64,000 nt of DNA from assembly GCA_021805565.1 (NCBI GenBank), contig JAJZFA010000013.1:1-64000 (forward strand), given 5' to 3'. Made by a program: the position numbers and the translations under genes. The DNA is from Pseudomonadota bacterium. GTDB taxonomy: Bacteria > Pseudomonadota > Alphaproteobacteria > Acetobacterales > Acetobacteraceae. Numbering within the stretch: position 1 is the stretch's first letter; each line of letters opens with the position of its first letter. Below are positions 17,720 through 26,294 of the stretch, in pieces. The notes under the pieces were generated by a model. That model searched no databases. It saw only the letters and a program-made list of their open reading frames with translations, and was not told where the DNA came from.

Positions 17720-18688
17720 ATGCCGGACATTACCCATCGCTTTATCGAAACCAACGGTATCCGCATGCATATCGCGGAAAAAGGGTCCGGTCCGCTGGTC
17801 CTGCTGTGCCACGGGTTTCCAGAATCCTGGTATTCCTGGCGGCATCAGATCGAGGCGCTGGCCGCCGCCGGTTTTCATGCGGTGGCCCCCGATATGCGCG
17901 GTTATGGCCAGACCGAACAGCCGGATGCGATCGATCAGTACACGCTGCTGCACCTGACTGGCGATATGGTCGGCGTGCTCGACGCTTTGGGGGCCGAAAC
18001 CGCCACGATCGCCGGGCACGACTGGGGTGCGCCGGTCGCGTGGCACGCCGCCTTGCTGCGGCCGGACCGGTTCCGGGCGGTGATCGGCCTCAGTGTGCCG
18101 TACCGCCCGCGCGGGACGGTGCGGCCAACGACGGTTATGCCGCGAACCGACGACGCGGTGTTTTACCAGGAGTATTTTCAGGCTCCCGGTGTGGCGGAGG
18201 CGGACCTGGAACAGGACGTGCCGACGGCGGTTCGCGGCATTCTGTTGCGGATCGCGGGCGAGGCGCCCCCCGGCACGGGCGGGTTCAGCATGGTGCCCCG
18301 GATGGGCGGGATGGCGGCGGCCAACCGGCAAAGCAGTCTGGCGCCGTTGCCCGCGTGGCTAACCCCGGCCGATCTGGATTTTTACACCGGCGAATTCGCC
18401 CGCACCGGCTTTCGCGGCGGACTGAACTGGTACCGGAACATCGACCGGAACTGGGAATTGCTGGCACCCTTCGCCGGCGCGCGCGTTACCGTTCCGGCAC
18501 TGTACGTGGCCGGGGACCGCGATCTGGTGCTGGCGTTTCCGGGGGCGAAGGATCTGGTCGCGAACCTGACCCGCTTCGTTCCGGCCCTGAGGCAGACGAT
18601 TATGCTGCCGGGATGCGGCCACTGGACGCAGCAGGAACGGCCGGAGGCGGTGAACGCCGCGATGCTGGAGTTTCTGCGGTCGCTGTAA
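17720..18688 (+). CDS. Alpha/beta hydrolase, epoxide hydrolase-like
   Basis: A 322-residue alpha/beta hydrolase. The oxyanion-hole motif HGFPESWYSW (near residue 34) and nucleophile elbow GHDWGAPVAW (Asp near residue 100) are those of soluble epoxide hydrolases. The catalytic His lies in GCGHWTQQERPE near the C-terminus, with an acid candidate in DRDLV. Such enzymes hydrolyse epoxides to diols; an aspartate nucleophile is also shared with haloalkane dehalogenases. The physiological substrate is unknown. It is divergent from dnaE and followed after 81 nt by the DUF2252 gene. Confidence 0.87.
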   Translation: MPDITHRFIETNGIRMHIAEKGSGPLVLLCHGFPESWYSWRHQIEALAAAGFHAVAPDMRGYGQTEQPDAIDQYTLLHLTGDMVGVLDALGAETATIAGHDWGAPVAWHAALLRPDRFRAVIGLSVPYRPRGTVRPTTVMPRTDDAVFYQEYFQAPGVAEADLEQDVPTAVRGILLRIAGEAPPGTGGFSMVPRMGGMAAANRQSSLAPLPAWLTPADLDFYTGEFARTGFRGGLNWYRNIDRNWELLAPFAGARVTVPALYVAGDRDLVLAFPGAKDLVANLTRFVPALRQTIMLPGCGHWTQQERPEAVNAAMLEFLRSL

Positions 18689-18769
18689 CAAGCCGCCTGG
18701 CATTCGTTCTATCACGCGAACGTTAACGGTTGCTGGCTTGCGCCGGCTGCCGCCGGACCCGTTTTACCG

Positions 18770-19984
18770 ATGATGAAGCAACAAACGCCCGTCCGGCCGG
18801 CCGATCGCATGACGAACCTGATGGCGGAGCAAAACCGCAAAATGGCTGCCTCGGCGCACGCATATGTCCGAGGCAGCACGGCGCGCTTCTACGACTGGAT
18901 TGAGGCATCGGACAGGCGTCCGTTGCCTGAAGGGCCGCCCGTGTGGATTTGCGGCGACTGCCACGTGGGCAACCTGGGGCCGGTTGGCAGTGCCGATGGC
19001 GACATCGCTATCGAAATCCGCGATCTCGATCAGACCGTGATCGGCAATCCCGCACACGACCTGATCCGGCTTGGACTGTCGCTCGCGATGGCCGCGCGGG
19101 GATCCGATCTGCCCGGCGTCACCACCGCCCGGATGATGGAGCGTATGATCGCAGGCTACGAAACCGCGTTCGCCCCGAGGGCGCAGGGCGAAACCACCGA
19201 CGCCGGCAGCGATATGCCGGAAACCTTGCGTTTGCCCATGCGTCGCGCCGCGTCGCGGTCCTGGAAGCACCTGGCGGATGAACGGATCGAAGGGGTCGAA
19301 CCAGCGATTCCCCTTGGCAAGCGGTTTTGGCCCCTGACCGCTGCCGAACGTTCTGCCGTGGACGCGCTGTTCGCTCGGGACGACACGCAAACCCTGGTCC
19401 GTTCGCTCAGCGCATTTGGCGACAACGCAGCCGTGCGGGTGATGGATGCGGCCTATTGGCGCAAGGGCTGCAGTTCGTTGGGCCGCTTGCGGCTGGCCGT
19501 GCTGCTGGGGGTCGGCAAGGGCAAAAAGCAGCGTCACTGCCTGATGGATGTCAAACAGGCCACCAAGGCGGCCGCGCCGCATGCACCCGGCGCGGACATG
19601 CCGGCCGGGGACGCGGATCGGGTTGTCGCGGGTGCCCGCGCCCTGTCGCCCTACCTGGGCGGGCGCATGATGGCCGCTCGGATTCTCGACAAATCCGTCT
19701 TCATCCGGGCGCTGCTGCCACAGGACCTGAAAGTTGAGATCGAGACGCTGACCCATCATGAGGCCGTGGAGGTTGCCGGGAGTCTTGCCCGTGTCGTCGG
19801 CCGAGCGCACGCCCGGCAACTGAACGCGGATGGCCGGGCGGACTGGGCGAACGCGCTGCGGCGGTCTCACACCAGATCCCTGCAAGCACCATCCTGGCTT
19901 TGGAACAGCGTGGTCGATCTGATCGGGCTGCACGAAGCGGCGTATCTCGACCACTGCCGCCGCTACGCCCTGGGAGACCGCTGA
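18770..19984 (+). CDS. DUF2252 family protein
   Basis: A 404-residue soluble protein of the uncharacterised DUF2252 family. Landmarks are VWICGDCHVGNLGPVG (near residue 62) and IRDLDQTVIGNPAHDLIRLGLSL (near 85), which recall the catalytic and metal-binding loops of kinase-like phosphotransferases. VKQATKAAAPH (near 262) and a C-terminal His-rich HEAAYLDHCRRY segment follow. A phosphotransferase-like activity has not been shown and is only an inference. The stop codon lies in the loop of a terminator-like hairpin. Confidence 0.8.
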   Translation: MMKQQTPVRPADRMTNLMAEQNRKMAASAHAYVRGSTARFYDWIEASDRRPLPEGPPVWICGDCHVGNLGPVGSADGDIAIEIRDLDQTVIGNPAHDLIRLGLSLAMAARGSDLPGVTTARMMERMIAGYETAFAPRAQGETTDAGSDMPETLRLPMRRAASRSWKHLADERIEGVEPAIPLGKRFWPLTAAERSAVDALFARDDTQTLVRSLSAFGDNAAVRVMDAAYWRKGCSSLGRLRLAVLLGVGKGKKQRHCLMDVKQATKAAAPHAPGADMPAGDADRVVAGARALSPYLGGRMMAARILDKSVFIRALLPQDLKVEIETLTHHEAVEVAGSLARVVGRAHARQLNADGRADWANALRRSHTRSLQAPSWLWNSVVDLIGLHEAAYLDHCRRYALGDR

Positions 19985-19993
19985 GCGGTTTTT
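19977..19993 (+). terminator. Rho-independent terminator of the DUF2252 gene
   Basis: The stem ACCGC (19977-19981) pairs with GCGGT (19985-19989), with the stop codon TGA as the loop. It is followed directly by a T run (19990-19993). Weak extra pairs on each side lengthen the stem to about seven. Confidence 0.55.
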
Positions 19994-20122
19994 AAGATGT
20001 TCCGATATAACAATAAACAGGCGGCGCAGTTGCCGTTCCGGTCCGTCGATCACGGAAAGTTTCTTTGCGATTCAAAACCTAATCCGGTACGGACATGACA
20101 TCGTGAATAACACGGGGAACAG

Positions 20123-20830
20123 ATGATGGCGGCTGCAAGACCAATTTTGATCGTCGAGGACGACGACGCTCTGCGGCAGGTTTTGGCCGATCACGTCTGC
20201 GCCAGCGGGATGTATCAGTCGGTGGAGGCGTCCACTCTGGATGAGGCCAGCCGCCACCTCGGCGCGGCGGAAGCCCGCTTCGACTCCATCATCCTGGACG
20301 TCAATCTGCCGGATGGGGACGGGCGCGAGTTTTGCGCCAAACTCCGCAAGCTGGGCCATACAATGCCGATCATCATGCTGACCGGATCGGCTGAGGAAGG
20401 CGACGTCGTCAGCGGGCTGGAATCGGGTGCGAACGATTACATCGCCAAGCCGTTCCGGGCAAACGAACTGCTCGCCCGGTTGCAGGCGCAGCTTCGCATG
20501 TTCGATACCAGCGAAGATGCGGTGTTCACCATCGGGCCTTATACGTTCCGTCCGTCCGCGAAATTATTGGTCGGTTCAGACAAAAAGAAGCGTATCCGGC
20601 TGACGGCAAAGGAAGTCGATATCCTGAAATTCCTGTACCGCCACACCAATAAAGTGGTGTCGCGGCAGGTTCTGCTGGACGAAGTCTGGGGATACAACGC
20701 AGGCGTCACGACCCATACGCTGGAAACGCATGTCTATCGCCTGCGTCAGAAGATCGAAATCGATCCGGCCGACTGTCGTATTCTGGTGACCGCACCGGGC
20801 GGGTATAAGCTAGACCTATTGGCGGCCTGA
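20123..20830 (+). CDS. OmpR/PhoB-family response regulator
   Basis: A 235-residue two-domain regulator. The receiver domain (about residues 6-122) has the acidic pocket VEDDD, phospho-acceptor Asp59 in IILDVNLPDGDG and the conserved Lys in YIAKPF. The C-terminal winged-helix DNA-binding domain (about 135-233) has LTAKEVDILKFLYRH, VVSRQVLLDEVWGY and the recognition-helix segment THTLETHVYRLRQKI. No histidine kinase is encoded in the window, so it is an orphan regulator. Two consecutive ATGs occur at 20123; the preceding GGGGAAC is a fair ribosome site. Confidence 0.92.
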   Translation: MMAAARPILIVEDDDALRQVLADHVCASGMYQSVEASTLDEASRHLGAAEARFDSIILDVNLPDGDGREFCAKLRKLGHTMPIIMLTGSAEEGDVVSGLESGANDYIAKPFRANELLARLQAQLRMFDTSEDAVFTIGPYTFRPSAKLLVGSDKKKRIRLTAKEVDILKFLYRHTNKVVSRQVLLDEVWGYNAGVTTHTLETHVYRLRQKIEIDPADCRILVTAPGGYKLDLLAA

Positions 20831-20850
20831 CCGGTTCGCAAAATCTACCC

Positions 20851-20882
20851 CGGCGCCACAGCACTTGCGGGGGCGTCGTTTT
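20851..20882 (+). terminator. Probable terminator after the response regulator gene
   Basis: CGGCGCC (20851-20857) pairs with GGCGTCG (20872-20878) with one G-T wobble around a 14-nt loop. Four T residues follow (20879-20882). It lies 20 nt after the stop codon. Confidence 0.45.
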
Positions 20883-20895
20883 GCCGCCTGAGGCA

Positions 20896-20914
20896 GGCCT
20901 GAATTTTTCAGGCC
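20896..20914 (-). terminator. Hairpin at the 3' end of the methyltransferase gene
   Basis: A perfect inverted repeat GGCCTGAA/TTCAGGCC (20896-20903 and 20907-20914) has a 3-nt loop. A second partial copy of the same unit covers the stop codon of the methyltransferase gene at 20923. For minus-strand transcription the hairpin lies just past the stop. No U-run follows, so it may stabilise or punctuate rather than terminate. Confidence 0.4.
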
Positions 20915-20922
20915 CGAATTTT

Positions 20923-21777
20923 TCAGGCCTGGGCCGCGATCAGCCAGACCGATCCGGTCAGGACAATCCCGGCAGGTGTGTCGTGGGCTTGCAGTGCCGT
21001 TGCAACGGCGTCCTGCACGCGGGCCCGCACTTCCGGGCCTTCCTCGGCCAGGGCGCCTGCCAGCATGCCGACGCGCATGGCGAACTCCGTTGCCTGCTCG
21101 ATTTGGCCCGCCGCGGCGAAGCGCATCGGCACATCCTGGCGCGTCAGTGTTACGTTCCGCCAGCCGGCGTCCTGGAAGATGCGGTGCGTGCGATCCGCAT
21201 CGGCAAAGGCAAATGGGCCGGGCGCGCTTGGATCGGTCGGCGGTTGCGGCGACAGTAACGCGCGCGCGGCATCCATCGGCACCTTGAACCAGGAATTATC
21301 CGCCAGCGGCCGCCATGCCGCGCACAGCAGCCGCCCGCCCGACCGCATCGCGCCATGCAGGTTGGCGAATGCCGCTACCGGATCGGCGAAAAACATGACA
21401 CCGAAGCGGGAAAACAGCAGATCGGCGCTGCCGGGCGGAAAGGCGTGAACCGAGGCATCCGACACCGTGACCGTCGCATTGGTCAGTCCGGCCGCCTCGA
21501 TCCGCTCCCGCGCCCGCGCCGCCATGGGTTCGGAGATATCGAACCCGCTCACGCGGCCCGCCGGCCCCGCGCGTTCGGCGAGTGCCAGCACCGTGGCACC
21601 GCAGCCGCAGCCGATATCGACGATATGGTCCCCGGCGGCGGGCGCCGCCGCCGTCAGGGCATAGGCGGTCAGCGGTTCGAACAGAGTGTCCAGCCGTTCC
21701 TGGAATGCGGTCCAGGTGACCGCTGCCCGGTCGTTCCAATAGGCAATCTGGGCTGCGTTGTCTTGTTGGGCGGGCAT
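20923..21777 (-). CDS. Class I SAM-dependent methyltransferase
   Basis: A 284-residue methyltransferase related to the UbiE/COQ5-like Methyltransf_25 group. The ATG at 21777 has AGGAG nine bases upstream and is favoured over an upstream in-frame start. The SAM-binding motif I is HIVDIGCGCGATVLALAE (near residue 50), with motif IV-like SADLLFSRFGVMFFADP (near 120). The substrate is unknown. It is monocistronic, with a hairpin at its 3' end and a long empty upstream region. Confidence 0.85.
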   Translation of the reverse strand: MPAQQDNAAQIAYWNDRAAVTWTAFQERLDTLFEPLTAYALTAAAPAAGDHIVDIGCGCGATVLALAERAGPAGRVSGFDISEPMAARARERIEAAGLTNATVTVSDASVHAFPPGSADLLFSRFGVMFFADPVAAFANLHGAMRSGGRLLCAAWRPLADNSWFKVPMDAARALLSPQPPTDPSAPGPFAFADADRTHRIFQDAGWRNVTLTRQDVPMRFAAAGQIEQATEFAMRVGMLAGALAEEGPEVRARVQDAVATALQAHDTPAGIVLTGSVWLIAAQA

Positions 21778-22146
21778 GGGATGCTCCTGCTTGAGGAACC
21801 CTACCATGGCACATGTCGCCGGTCCTGTCGCCCATGGCGCCGGCACGGCGGCCCCGCCGCGGAACGAACGGTGTTTGGAAAGGCCCTAAGTCGGACGAGC
21901 CGGAACCAAAAAGGCGAAGCCGTTCCCTCGGCCGTGCGGGCAAATTTGGATGATCCGCCGATTCACATCCGCCCGGTTGTTCCCGCATCAGCGGGTGAAA
22001 AGCATAGGAACCCTGTAGGTTCAGGCCATTATGGCGTACTGTGCCTCGCACCACGCCGGGCGAATCGCAACGAATTTTTCGCGCGGAAAGCGTCAAGAGT
22101 CAGGCGATAAGAGACTAAACCGAGTCGCCACTTCCCGCGAGTTTCA
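21778..22146. other. Intergenic stretch without a recognisable gene
   Basis: These 369 nt lie upstream of the methyltransferase gene and downstream of metC. No frame gives a convincing protein. A short palindrome GAACC-CTGTA-GGTTC is present near 22009-22023. The methyltransferase promoter should lie at the low-coordinate end, but I could not identify a firm -35/-10 pair. Confidence 0.5.
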
Positions 22147-23346
22147 CTAGACGGCCATCGCCCGGCCGCGCAATACCGCCAGCCCCTGCTTTAGGTCCGC
22201 GATCAGGTCATCGACATCTTCCAGACCGATATGAATCCGCACCACAGGGCCGGCAAAGACGCCGCTGCCGGCGGTTCGCGTCACGAAGCCGGTCGTCGGC
22301 ACCGCAAGGCTTTCATACCCGCCCCAGGACGCCCCGATCCCGAACAGATCCAGCGCCTCGACGAACCGGTGCGTATCCTTCGCGGAGAACGCCGGCTTGA
22401 ATTCGACCCCGAACAAACTGCACGCCCCAGTGAAATCCCGCCGCCACAGGGCGTGCCCCGGCGCACCGGGCAGGCCCGGGTGCAGCACCTGTGCCACCTC
22501 GGGCTGCTGGCGCAACCAATGCGCCACCTGCAACGCCGACTCCATCTGCGCCTGCAACCGAACCGCCATGGTGCGGATGCCGCGCAGGGTCAGCCAGCAA
22601 TCGTCCGGACTGGCATACTGACCCATCGCCCGCCCGGCCGCATGCAGCACCTGCCAGTCCGCCTCGTCATTGACGGTGATCGCACCGATCAGAACGTCCG
22701 AATGGCCCGCCAAATACTTCGTCGCCGCCTGGATCGACACATCGACGCCATGCTTGAACGGCTGGAAGTGATGGATGCCCCAGGTGTTGTCCATGAATAC
22801 CTTGGCGCCGCCCGCGTGCGCGGCGCGGGCTATGGCCGGAACATCCTGCACCTCGAACGTGTGGCTGCCGGGGCTTTCGGTATAAACCACCCTGGTATTC
22901 GGCCGCATCAGCGCGGCCAGCCCCGCCTCATCGATTTCCGGCCGGTAATAAGTTGTTTCAATGCCGAACCCGGCCAGCATGCCAGACGCGAATGTCCGGG
23001 CAGGCCCATAGACATGATCCGGCATCAGCATGTGATCGCCCGCCTTCAGCCACGCCAGCAGCGGAGTCGTCACCGCCGCCAGCCCGGTGGACACGACATA
23101 GCAGCGCGTGCCCCCCTCGATTGCGGCGATCGCATCCTCCAGCGCCCAGTGCGTCGCCGACCCGCCGGTGCCGTAGGTCAGCACCTGGGCGCCGCGTTGG
23201 GCCTGCAATGCCTGGCGTTCGGCCACCGTGGGAACCAGCACGGTGGACCCCCGCAGTAGCGGCGGGTTGACAAACCCATGCTCCCGCTTCGATGCGCGGC
23301 CAATATGCGACAACGTCGTACGGAAGCCGCGTGTCTTATCTGTCAT
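22147..23346 (-). CDS. metC: Cystathionine beta-lyase
   Basis: A 399-residue Cys/Met-metabolism PLP enzyme. The Schiff-base lysine is in QAATKYLAGHSDV (near residue 207), with phosphate-binding residues in YVVSTGLAAVTTPLLAW (near 87). FMDNTWGIHHFQPFKHGVD precedes the lysine. Members of this group cleave cystathionine to homocysteine, pyruvate and ammonia. The ATG at 23346 lies just after the stop codon of the sulfurtransferase gene, so the two genes are coupled. A gamma-lyase specificity cannot be excluded from sequence alone. Confidence 0.9.
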   Translation of the reverse strand: MTDKTRGFRTTLSHIGRASKREHGFVNPPLLRGSTVLVPTVAERQALQAQRGAQVLTYGTGGSATHWALEDAIAAIEGGTRCYVVSTGLAAVTTPLLAWLKAGDHMLMPDHVYGPARTFASGMLAGFGIETTYYRPEIDEAGLAALMRPNTRVVYTESPGSHTFEVQDVPAIARAAHAGGAKVFMDNTWGIHHFQPFKHGVDVSIQAATKYLAGHSDVLIGAITVNDEADWQVLHAAGRAMGQYASPDDCWLTLRGIRTMAVRLQAQMESALQVAHWLRQQPEVAQVLHPGLPGAPGHALWRRDFTGACSLFGVEFKPAFSAKDTHRFVEALDLFGIGASWGGYESLAVPTTGFVTRTAGSGVFAGPVVRIHIGLEDVDDLIADLKQGLAVLRGRAMAV

Positions 23347-23348
23347 GC

Positions 23349-24188
23349 TCAACCTGCCTCAACCGGGGTGCCGGTGCGGCCACCCCATTCCGTCCACGAT
23401 CCATCATACACCGCACCTTCCGGTAGCCCGGCGAGGCGCAAACCCAAAGTCAGGATGCAGGCTGTCACGCCCGAACCGCAACTGGTCACTACCGGCCGAG
23501 AACCATCCACTCCGGCCGCCGCGAAGACCGCGCGCAGTTCGGCGGCGGAACGAAAGGTGCCATTCGCGTGCAGCAAATCCGTGTAAGGCACGTTGACCGA
23601 TCCCGGAATATGTCCGCTGCGCATACCCGCCCGCGGCTCCGGCACCGCGCCGGTAAAGCGTCCGGCGGCGCGTGCATCCACGATCTGCTCCCGCTCCGCC
23701 CCTAAATTCGCCAATATGTCGCCGATGCCGCGCAGCCGTCCGGCTCGGTAGTCGGGCGTGAACACCGCCGGTACCGGTTCGGCCGCCTCGCCGGCCTGTG
23801 CCGGACGTCCTTCCGCCAGCCATTTCGGCAGCCCGCCGTCCAGCACGGCCGCGTTGTCGTGCCCGAACAGTCCCATTAGCCACCAGCCGCGCGCGGCGGA
23901 CGCCAAACCTTTCCGATCGTAGAACACGATCCGCGAGTCGTTGCCGGCGCCCAGTTCGGCCATCAGCCGCGCAAATCGTCCGGGACTTGGAACCATATGC
24001 GGCAAATCGGTCTCCGGATCGGCGATCAGGTCGATGTCGAAATACCGCGCCCCCGGAATATGCGCCCGCACGAATTCCGCTTTACCGTCCTTCGGCTCGT
24101 TTGGCAGGTATTTCGTTGCATCGAATACAATCAGGTCTGGTTTGCCCAGTTCCCCTGCCAGATACCCGGTCGTTACCAGCGGCTCCAT
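23349..24188 (-). CDS. sseA: 3-mercaptopyruvate sulfurtransferase
   Basis: A 279-residue tandem rhodanese protein. The N-terminal inactive rhodanese domain (about residues 1-140) is followed by a catalytic domain with the active-site loop Cys237-GSGVTA. This loop form marks 3-mercaptopyruvate sulfurtransferases rather than thiosulfate rhodaneses. The enzyme moves sulfur from 3-mercaptopyruvate to thiols or cyanide. It lies between the split nitrile-hydratase-like trio and metC on the same strand, making a possible five-gene transcript. Confidence 0.92.
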   Translation of the reverse strand: MEPLVTTGYLAGELGKPDLIVFDATKYLPNEPKDGKAEFVRAHIPGARYFDIDLIADPETDLPHMVPSPGRFARLMAELGAGNDSRIVFYDRKGLASAARGWWLMGLFGHDNAAVLDGGLPKWLAEGRPAQAGEAAEPVPAVFTPDYRAGRLRGIGDILANLGAEREQIVDARAAGRFTGAVPEPRAGMRSGHIPGSVNVPYTDLLHANGTFRSAAELRAVFAAAGVDGSRPVVTSCGSGVTACILTLGLRLAGLPEGAVYDGSWTEWGGRTGTPVEAG

Positions 24189-24322
24189 ACCCGATCCCTA
24201 TCCACACTCGCCCCGCAGTCTATGCCAGGCTTTCCGCGCTGTCATGGCACCACATCGACTTCATCCTGCCATAACCGATTGTCTTATCGCGCGAACGGGA
24301 GGGTTGGCATTTTGCGGCGGGC

Positions 24323-24907
24323 CTAGGCCGCGACCGGACAGGTGACCCCGATCATGTCGCCTTCCCGCACGATGGCGGCCAGCCGCGCTTCATCCCAGCC
24401 GTCGGTACCCGCGGGCCGGAGCGGCAGCACCATCCAGCGATAATCCGCCGTCGAATCCACGACCCGAAGCTTAACCGAAGCCGGCACGATGGTCTTCCAT
24501 TCCGACGCCAGCAATTCCCGCGGATTGCGTACCGCGCGTGCCCGGAACGATGCGGACTTATACCAAAATGGCGGATAGCCCAGCACCGCGCGCGGATAGC
24601 AACTGCACAATGTGCAGACCACGAGGTGATGCACCGCGGCGGTATTTTCCAGCACACCGAGCGGCGGCATGCCGCGCATCATGATTCCGAGCGATTCGGC
24701 GGCCTGTGTTCCATCGGCGAGCATTGCCGCCCGGAAATCCGGATCGGTCCACGCCCGGGCAACCATCCGGGCCCCCTGTGCCGGTTCGGCCGCGTCGGTC
24801 AGCGCAATCCGTTCCCGAATGGCCTCGTCGGACACAAGGCCCTTACGATCCAGCAACACCGCAACCGCTGCGAGCAGGCGCGAACCATCCGTTTCAAGAA
24901 TGCTCAT
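24323..24907 (-). CDS. Nitrile hydratase / thiocyanate hydrolase alpha-type subunit
   Basis: A 194-residue metal-binding subunit. The metallocentre motif Cys98-Thr-Leu-Cys101-Ser-Cys103 is complete; Thr rather than Ser after the first Cys is the cobalt-type form. Downstream GYPPFWYKSASFRARAVRNPRELL and RPAGTDGWDEARLAA follow the nitrile hydratase alpha pattern. CYPR in place of the usual CYPW is notable, as Arg there also recalls thiocyanate hydrolase. The ATG at 24907 overlaps the preceding gene by 4 nt. Nitriles, or thiocyanate, are candidate substrates. No metallochaperone is seen in the window. Confidence 0.82.
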   Translation of the reverse strand: MSILETDGSRLLAAVAVLLDRKGLVSDEAIRERIALTDAAEPAQGARMVARAWTDPDFRAAMLADGTQAAESLGIMMRGMPPLGVLENTAAVHHLVVCTLCSCYPRAVLGYPPFWYKSASFRARAVRNPRELLASEWKTIVPASVKLRVVDSTADYRWMVLPLRPAGTDGWDEARLAAIVREGDMIGVTCPVAA

Positions 24908-25185
24908 GGGCGCTCCAGCCAATGTTCAAAGATCTCGATCGTAACGTCATCGTCCGGATTCGCATCCGGCCAGATCGCGCCGGTTCGGAAGCAGACGTGA
25001 TACAATGGCTTTTTTTCGGCTGGCCGGGCGAAGGCAAGGTCTTCGGGGTTCGGAAAATCCCCCAGAAAACGGACGATCTGGCCAGTCACGCCGCGCACGT
25101 AATGCGGTGTGCGGATATGCACCGGCCCCGCCGCTTCAGGCCACTCGTCCTTCACGCGAACCGTATCGCCAGCGGCAAACATCAT
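24904..25185 (-). CDS. Nitrile hydratase beta-type subunit, C-terminal half (SH3-like)
   Basis: A 93-residue protein equal to the C-terminal SH3-like half of nitrile hydratase beta. It begins FAAGDTVRVKDEWP, contains HIRTPHYVRGVTG (compare the family GHTRxPxYxRG) and ends in PLYHVCFRTGAIWPD and IEIFEHWLE. It is a free-standing gene with 4-nt overlaps at both ends (ATGA). In canonical nitrile hydratase this half is fused to the N-terminal helical half; in thiocyanate hydrolase and toyocamycin nitrile hydratase it is separate. Confidence 0.8.
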   Translation of the reverse strand: MMFAAGDTVRVKDEWPEAAGPVHIRTPHYVRGVTGQIVRFLGDFPNPEDLAFARPAEKKPLYHVCFRTGAIWPDANPDDDVTIEIFEHWLERP

Positions 25186-25490
25186 GTCTCGTCCAACGCC
25201 GATTGCAATTCCTGTTCCGTAATGACGCCGGTTCGTAACAGGTTGTCGGCGATGGAACGAATCCAGCGTTCATAATAACTTAATCGGTGATACTCGGCTT
25301 GCGGGATGGCTTCGATTCCGCGCCGCAGTTCATCGACGGACAGCAATTTTTTCGCCGCCAGTAACTGGCGCACGGCATCGACCCGCCGGTCGAAATCATT
25401 GAGACCGTGAGGGTTTGTATCCACCGGTTCGCACATATATCGAGAAATGCCACCTAAATCGTGGTGTGCCCGTCTTGCTTGCTTGTCCAT
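25182..25490 (-). CDS. Nitrile hydratase beta-type subunit, N-terminal half
   Basis: A 102-residue protein matching the N-terminal helical half of nitrile hydratase beta. HHDLGGISRYM resembles the HDxGG start, and RLSYYERWIRSIADNLLRTGVIT matches the YYExWxxxxENLLxxxGxxT segment. It is the first gene of the trio, ordered N-half, C-half, alpha, as in the scnB-scnA-scnC order of thiocyanate hydrolase. A nitrile hydratase activator of the P14K type is an alternative, because those proteins share this fold. Confidence 0.75.
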   Translation of the reverse strand: MDKQARRAHHDLGGISRYMCEPVDTNPHGLNDFDRRVDAVRQLLAAKKLLSVDELRRGIEAIPQAEYHRLSYYERWIRSIADNLLRTGVITEQELQSALDET

Positions 25491-25535
25491 GATCCAACGT
25501 TAGTGCATTCTAAAACCGTTGCAACAGGAACAACC

Positions 25536-26294
25536 ATGCTGCTCACGGCGGAAGAACCAGCGCCCGCGCGCGTCCTGCGGGAATCCGCTACGTCCGATCT
25601 GTTCTTAACCGCCGATCACGCCGGGATGATGATCCCAGCGGCGCTGAACGGCCTCGGCGTGCCAGAGGTCGAGCGCCAGCGCCATATCGGGTGGGACATC
25701 GGAATCGCGGGCGTCACCGAACATCTGTCCGGACTGCTCGATGCCACGGCGGTATTACAGACGTATTCGCGGCTGGTGATCGATTGCAATCGCGACCCAG
25801 CCTGGCCCACCGCAATGCCCGTTGTCAGCGAATATACGCCGGTTCCCGGCAACAGGAATCTGTCCGCCGAGGCCAAGGCGGCGCGAACCGACGCGATTTT
25901 CACCCCGTATCACAACCGTATTCGCGCACTTTTGGACGCTCGCGCCGGCCGCCGAACCGTGCTGATCGCGATGCACAGCTTCACGCCCGCCTTCAAAGGC
26001 GAATATCGCGCCATGCATATCGGCGTCCTTTATAATCGCGACGCTAGATTCGGTCGCATCCTTCTCAATCTGTTGCGCCAGGAAGGCGACCTGATCGTCG
26101 GCGACAACGCCCCCTATGCCGTTACGGACGACAGCGACTACAGCATTCCGACACACGGCGAAAAGCGGGGGTTGCCGCATGCCGAGATCGAAATCCGCCA
26201 GGATCTGATCGCAACGCCGGCCGCGCAGGTTGCCTGGGCGACCCGCCTTGCCCGCGTGCTCGTCGCGGCCGATGCCGTGCTTCGGACGGGGTAA
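25536..26294 (+). CDS. N-formylglutamate amidohydrolase family protein
   Basis: A 252-residue amidohydrolase of the FGase fold. The ATG at 25536 has CAGGAAC upstream. Landmarks are LFLTADHAGMMIP (near residue 26, metal-binding His), YSRLVIDCNRDP (near 75), MHSFTPAFKG (near 150) and IEIRQDLI near the C-terminus. The family hydrolyses N-formylglutamate or related N-formyl/acyl amino acids. It starts 45 nt from the divergent nitrile-hydratase-like trio, and its stop codon overlaps the nth start by 1 nt. Confidence 0.87.
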   Translation: MLLTAEEPAPARVLRESATSDLFLTADHAGMMIPAALNGLGVPEVERQRHIGWDIGIAGVTEHLSGLLDATAVLQTYSRLVIDCNRDPAWPTAMPVVSEYTPVPGNRNLSAEAKAARTDAIFTPYHNRIRALLDARAGRRTVLIAMHSFTPAFKGEYRAMHIGVLYNRDARFGRILLNLLRQEGDLIVGDNAPYAVTDDSDYSIPTHGEKRGLPHAEIEIRQDLIATPAAQVAWATRLARVLVAADAVLRTG

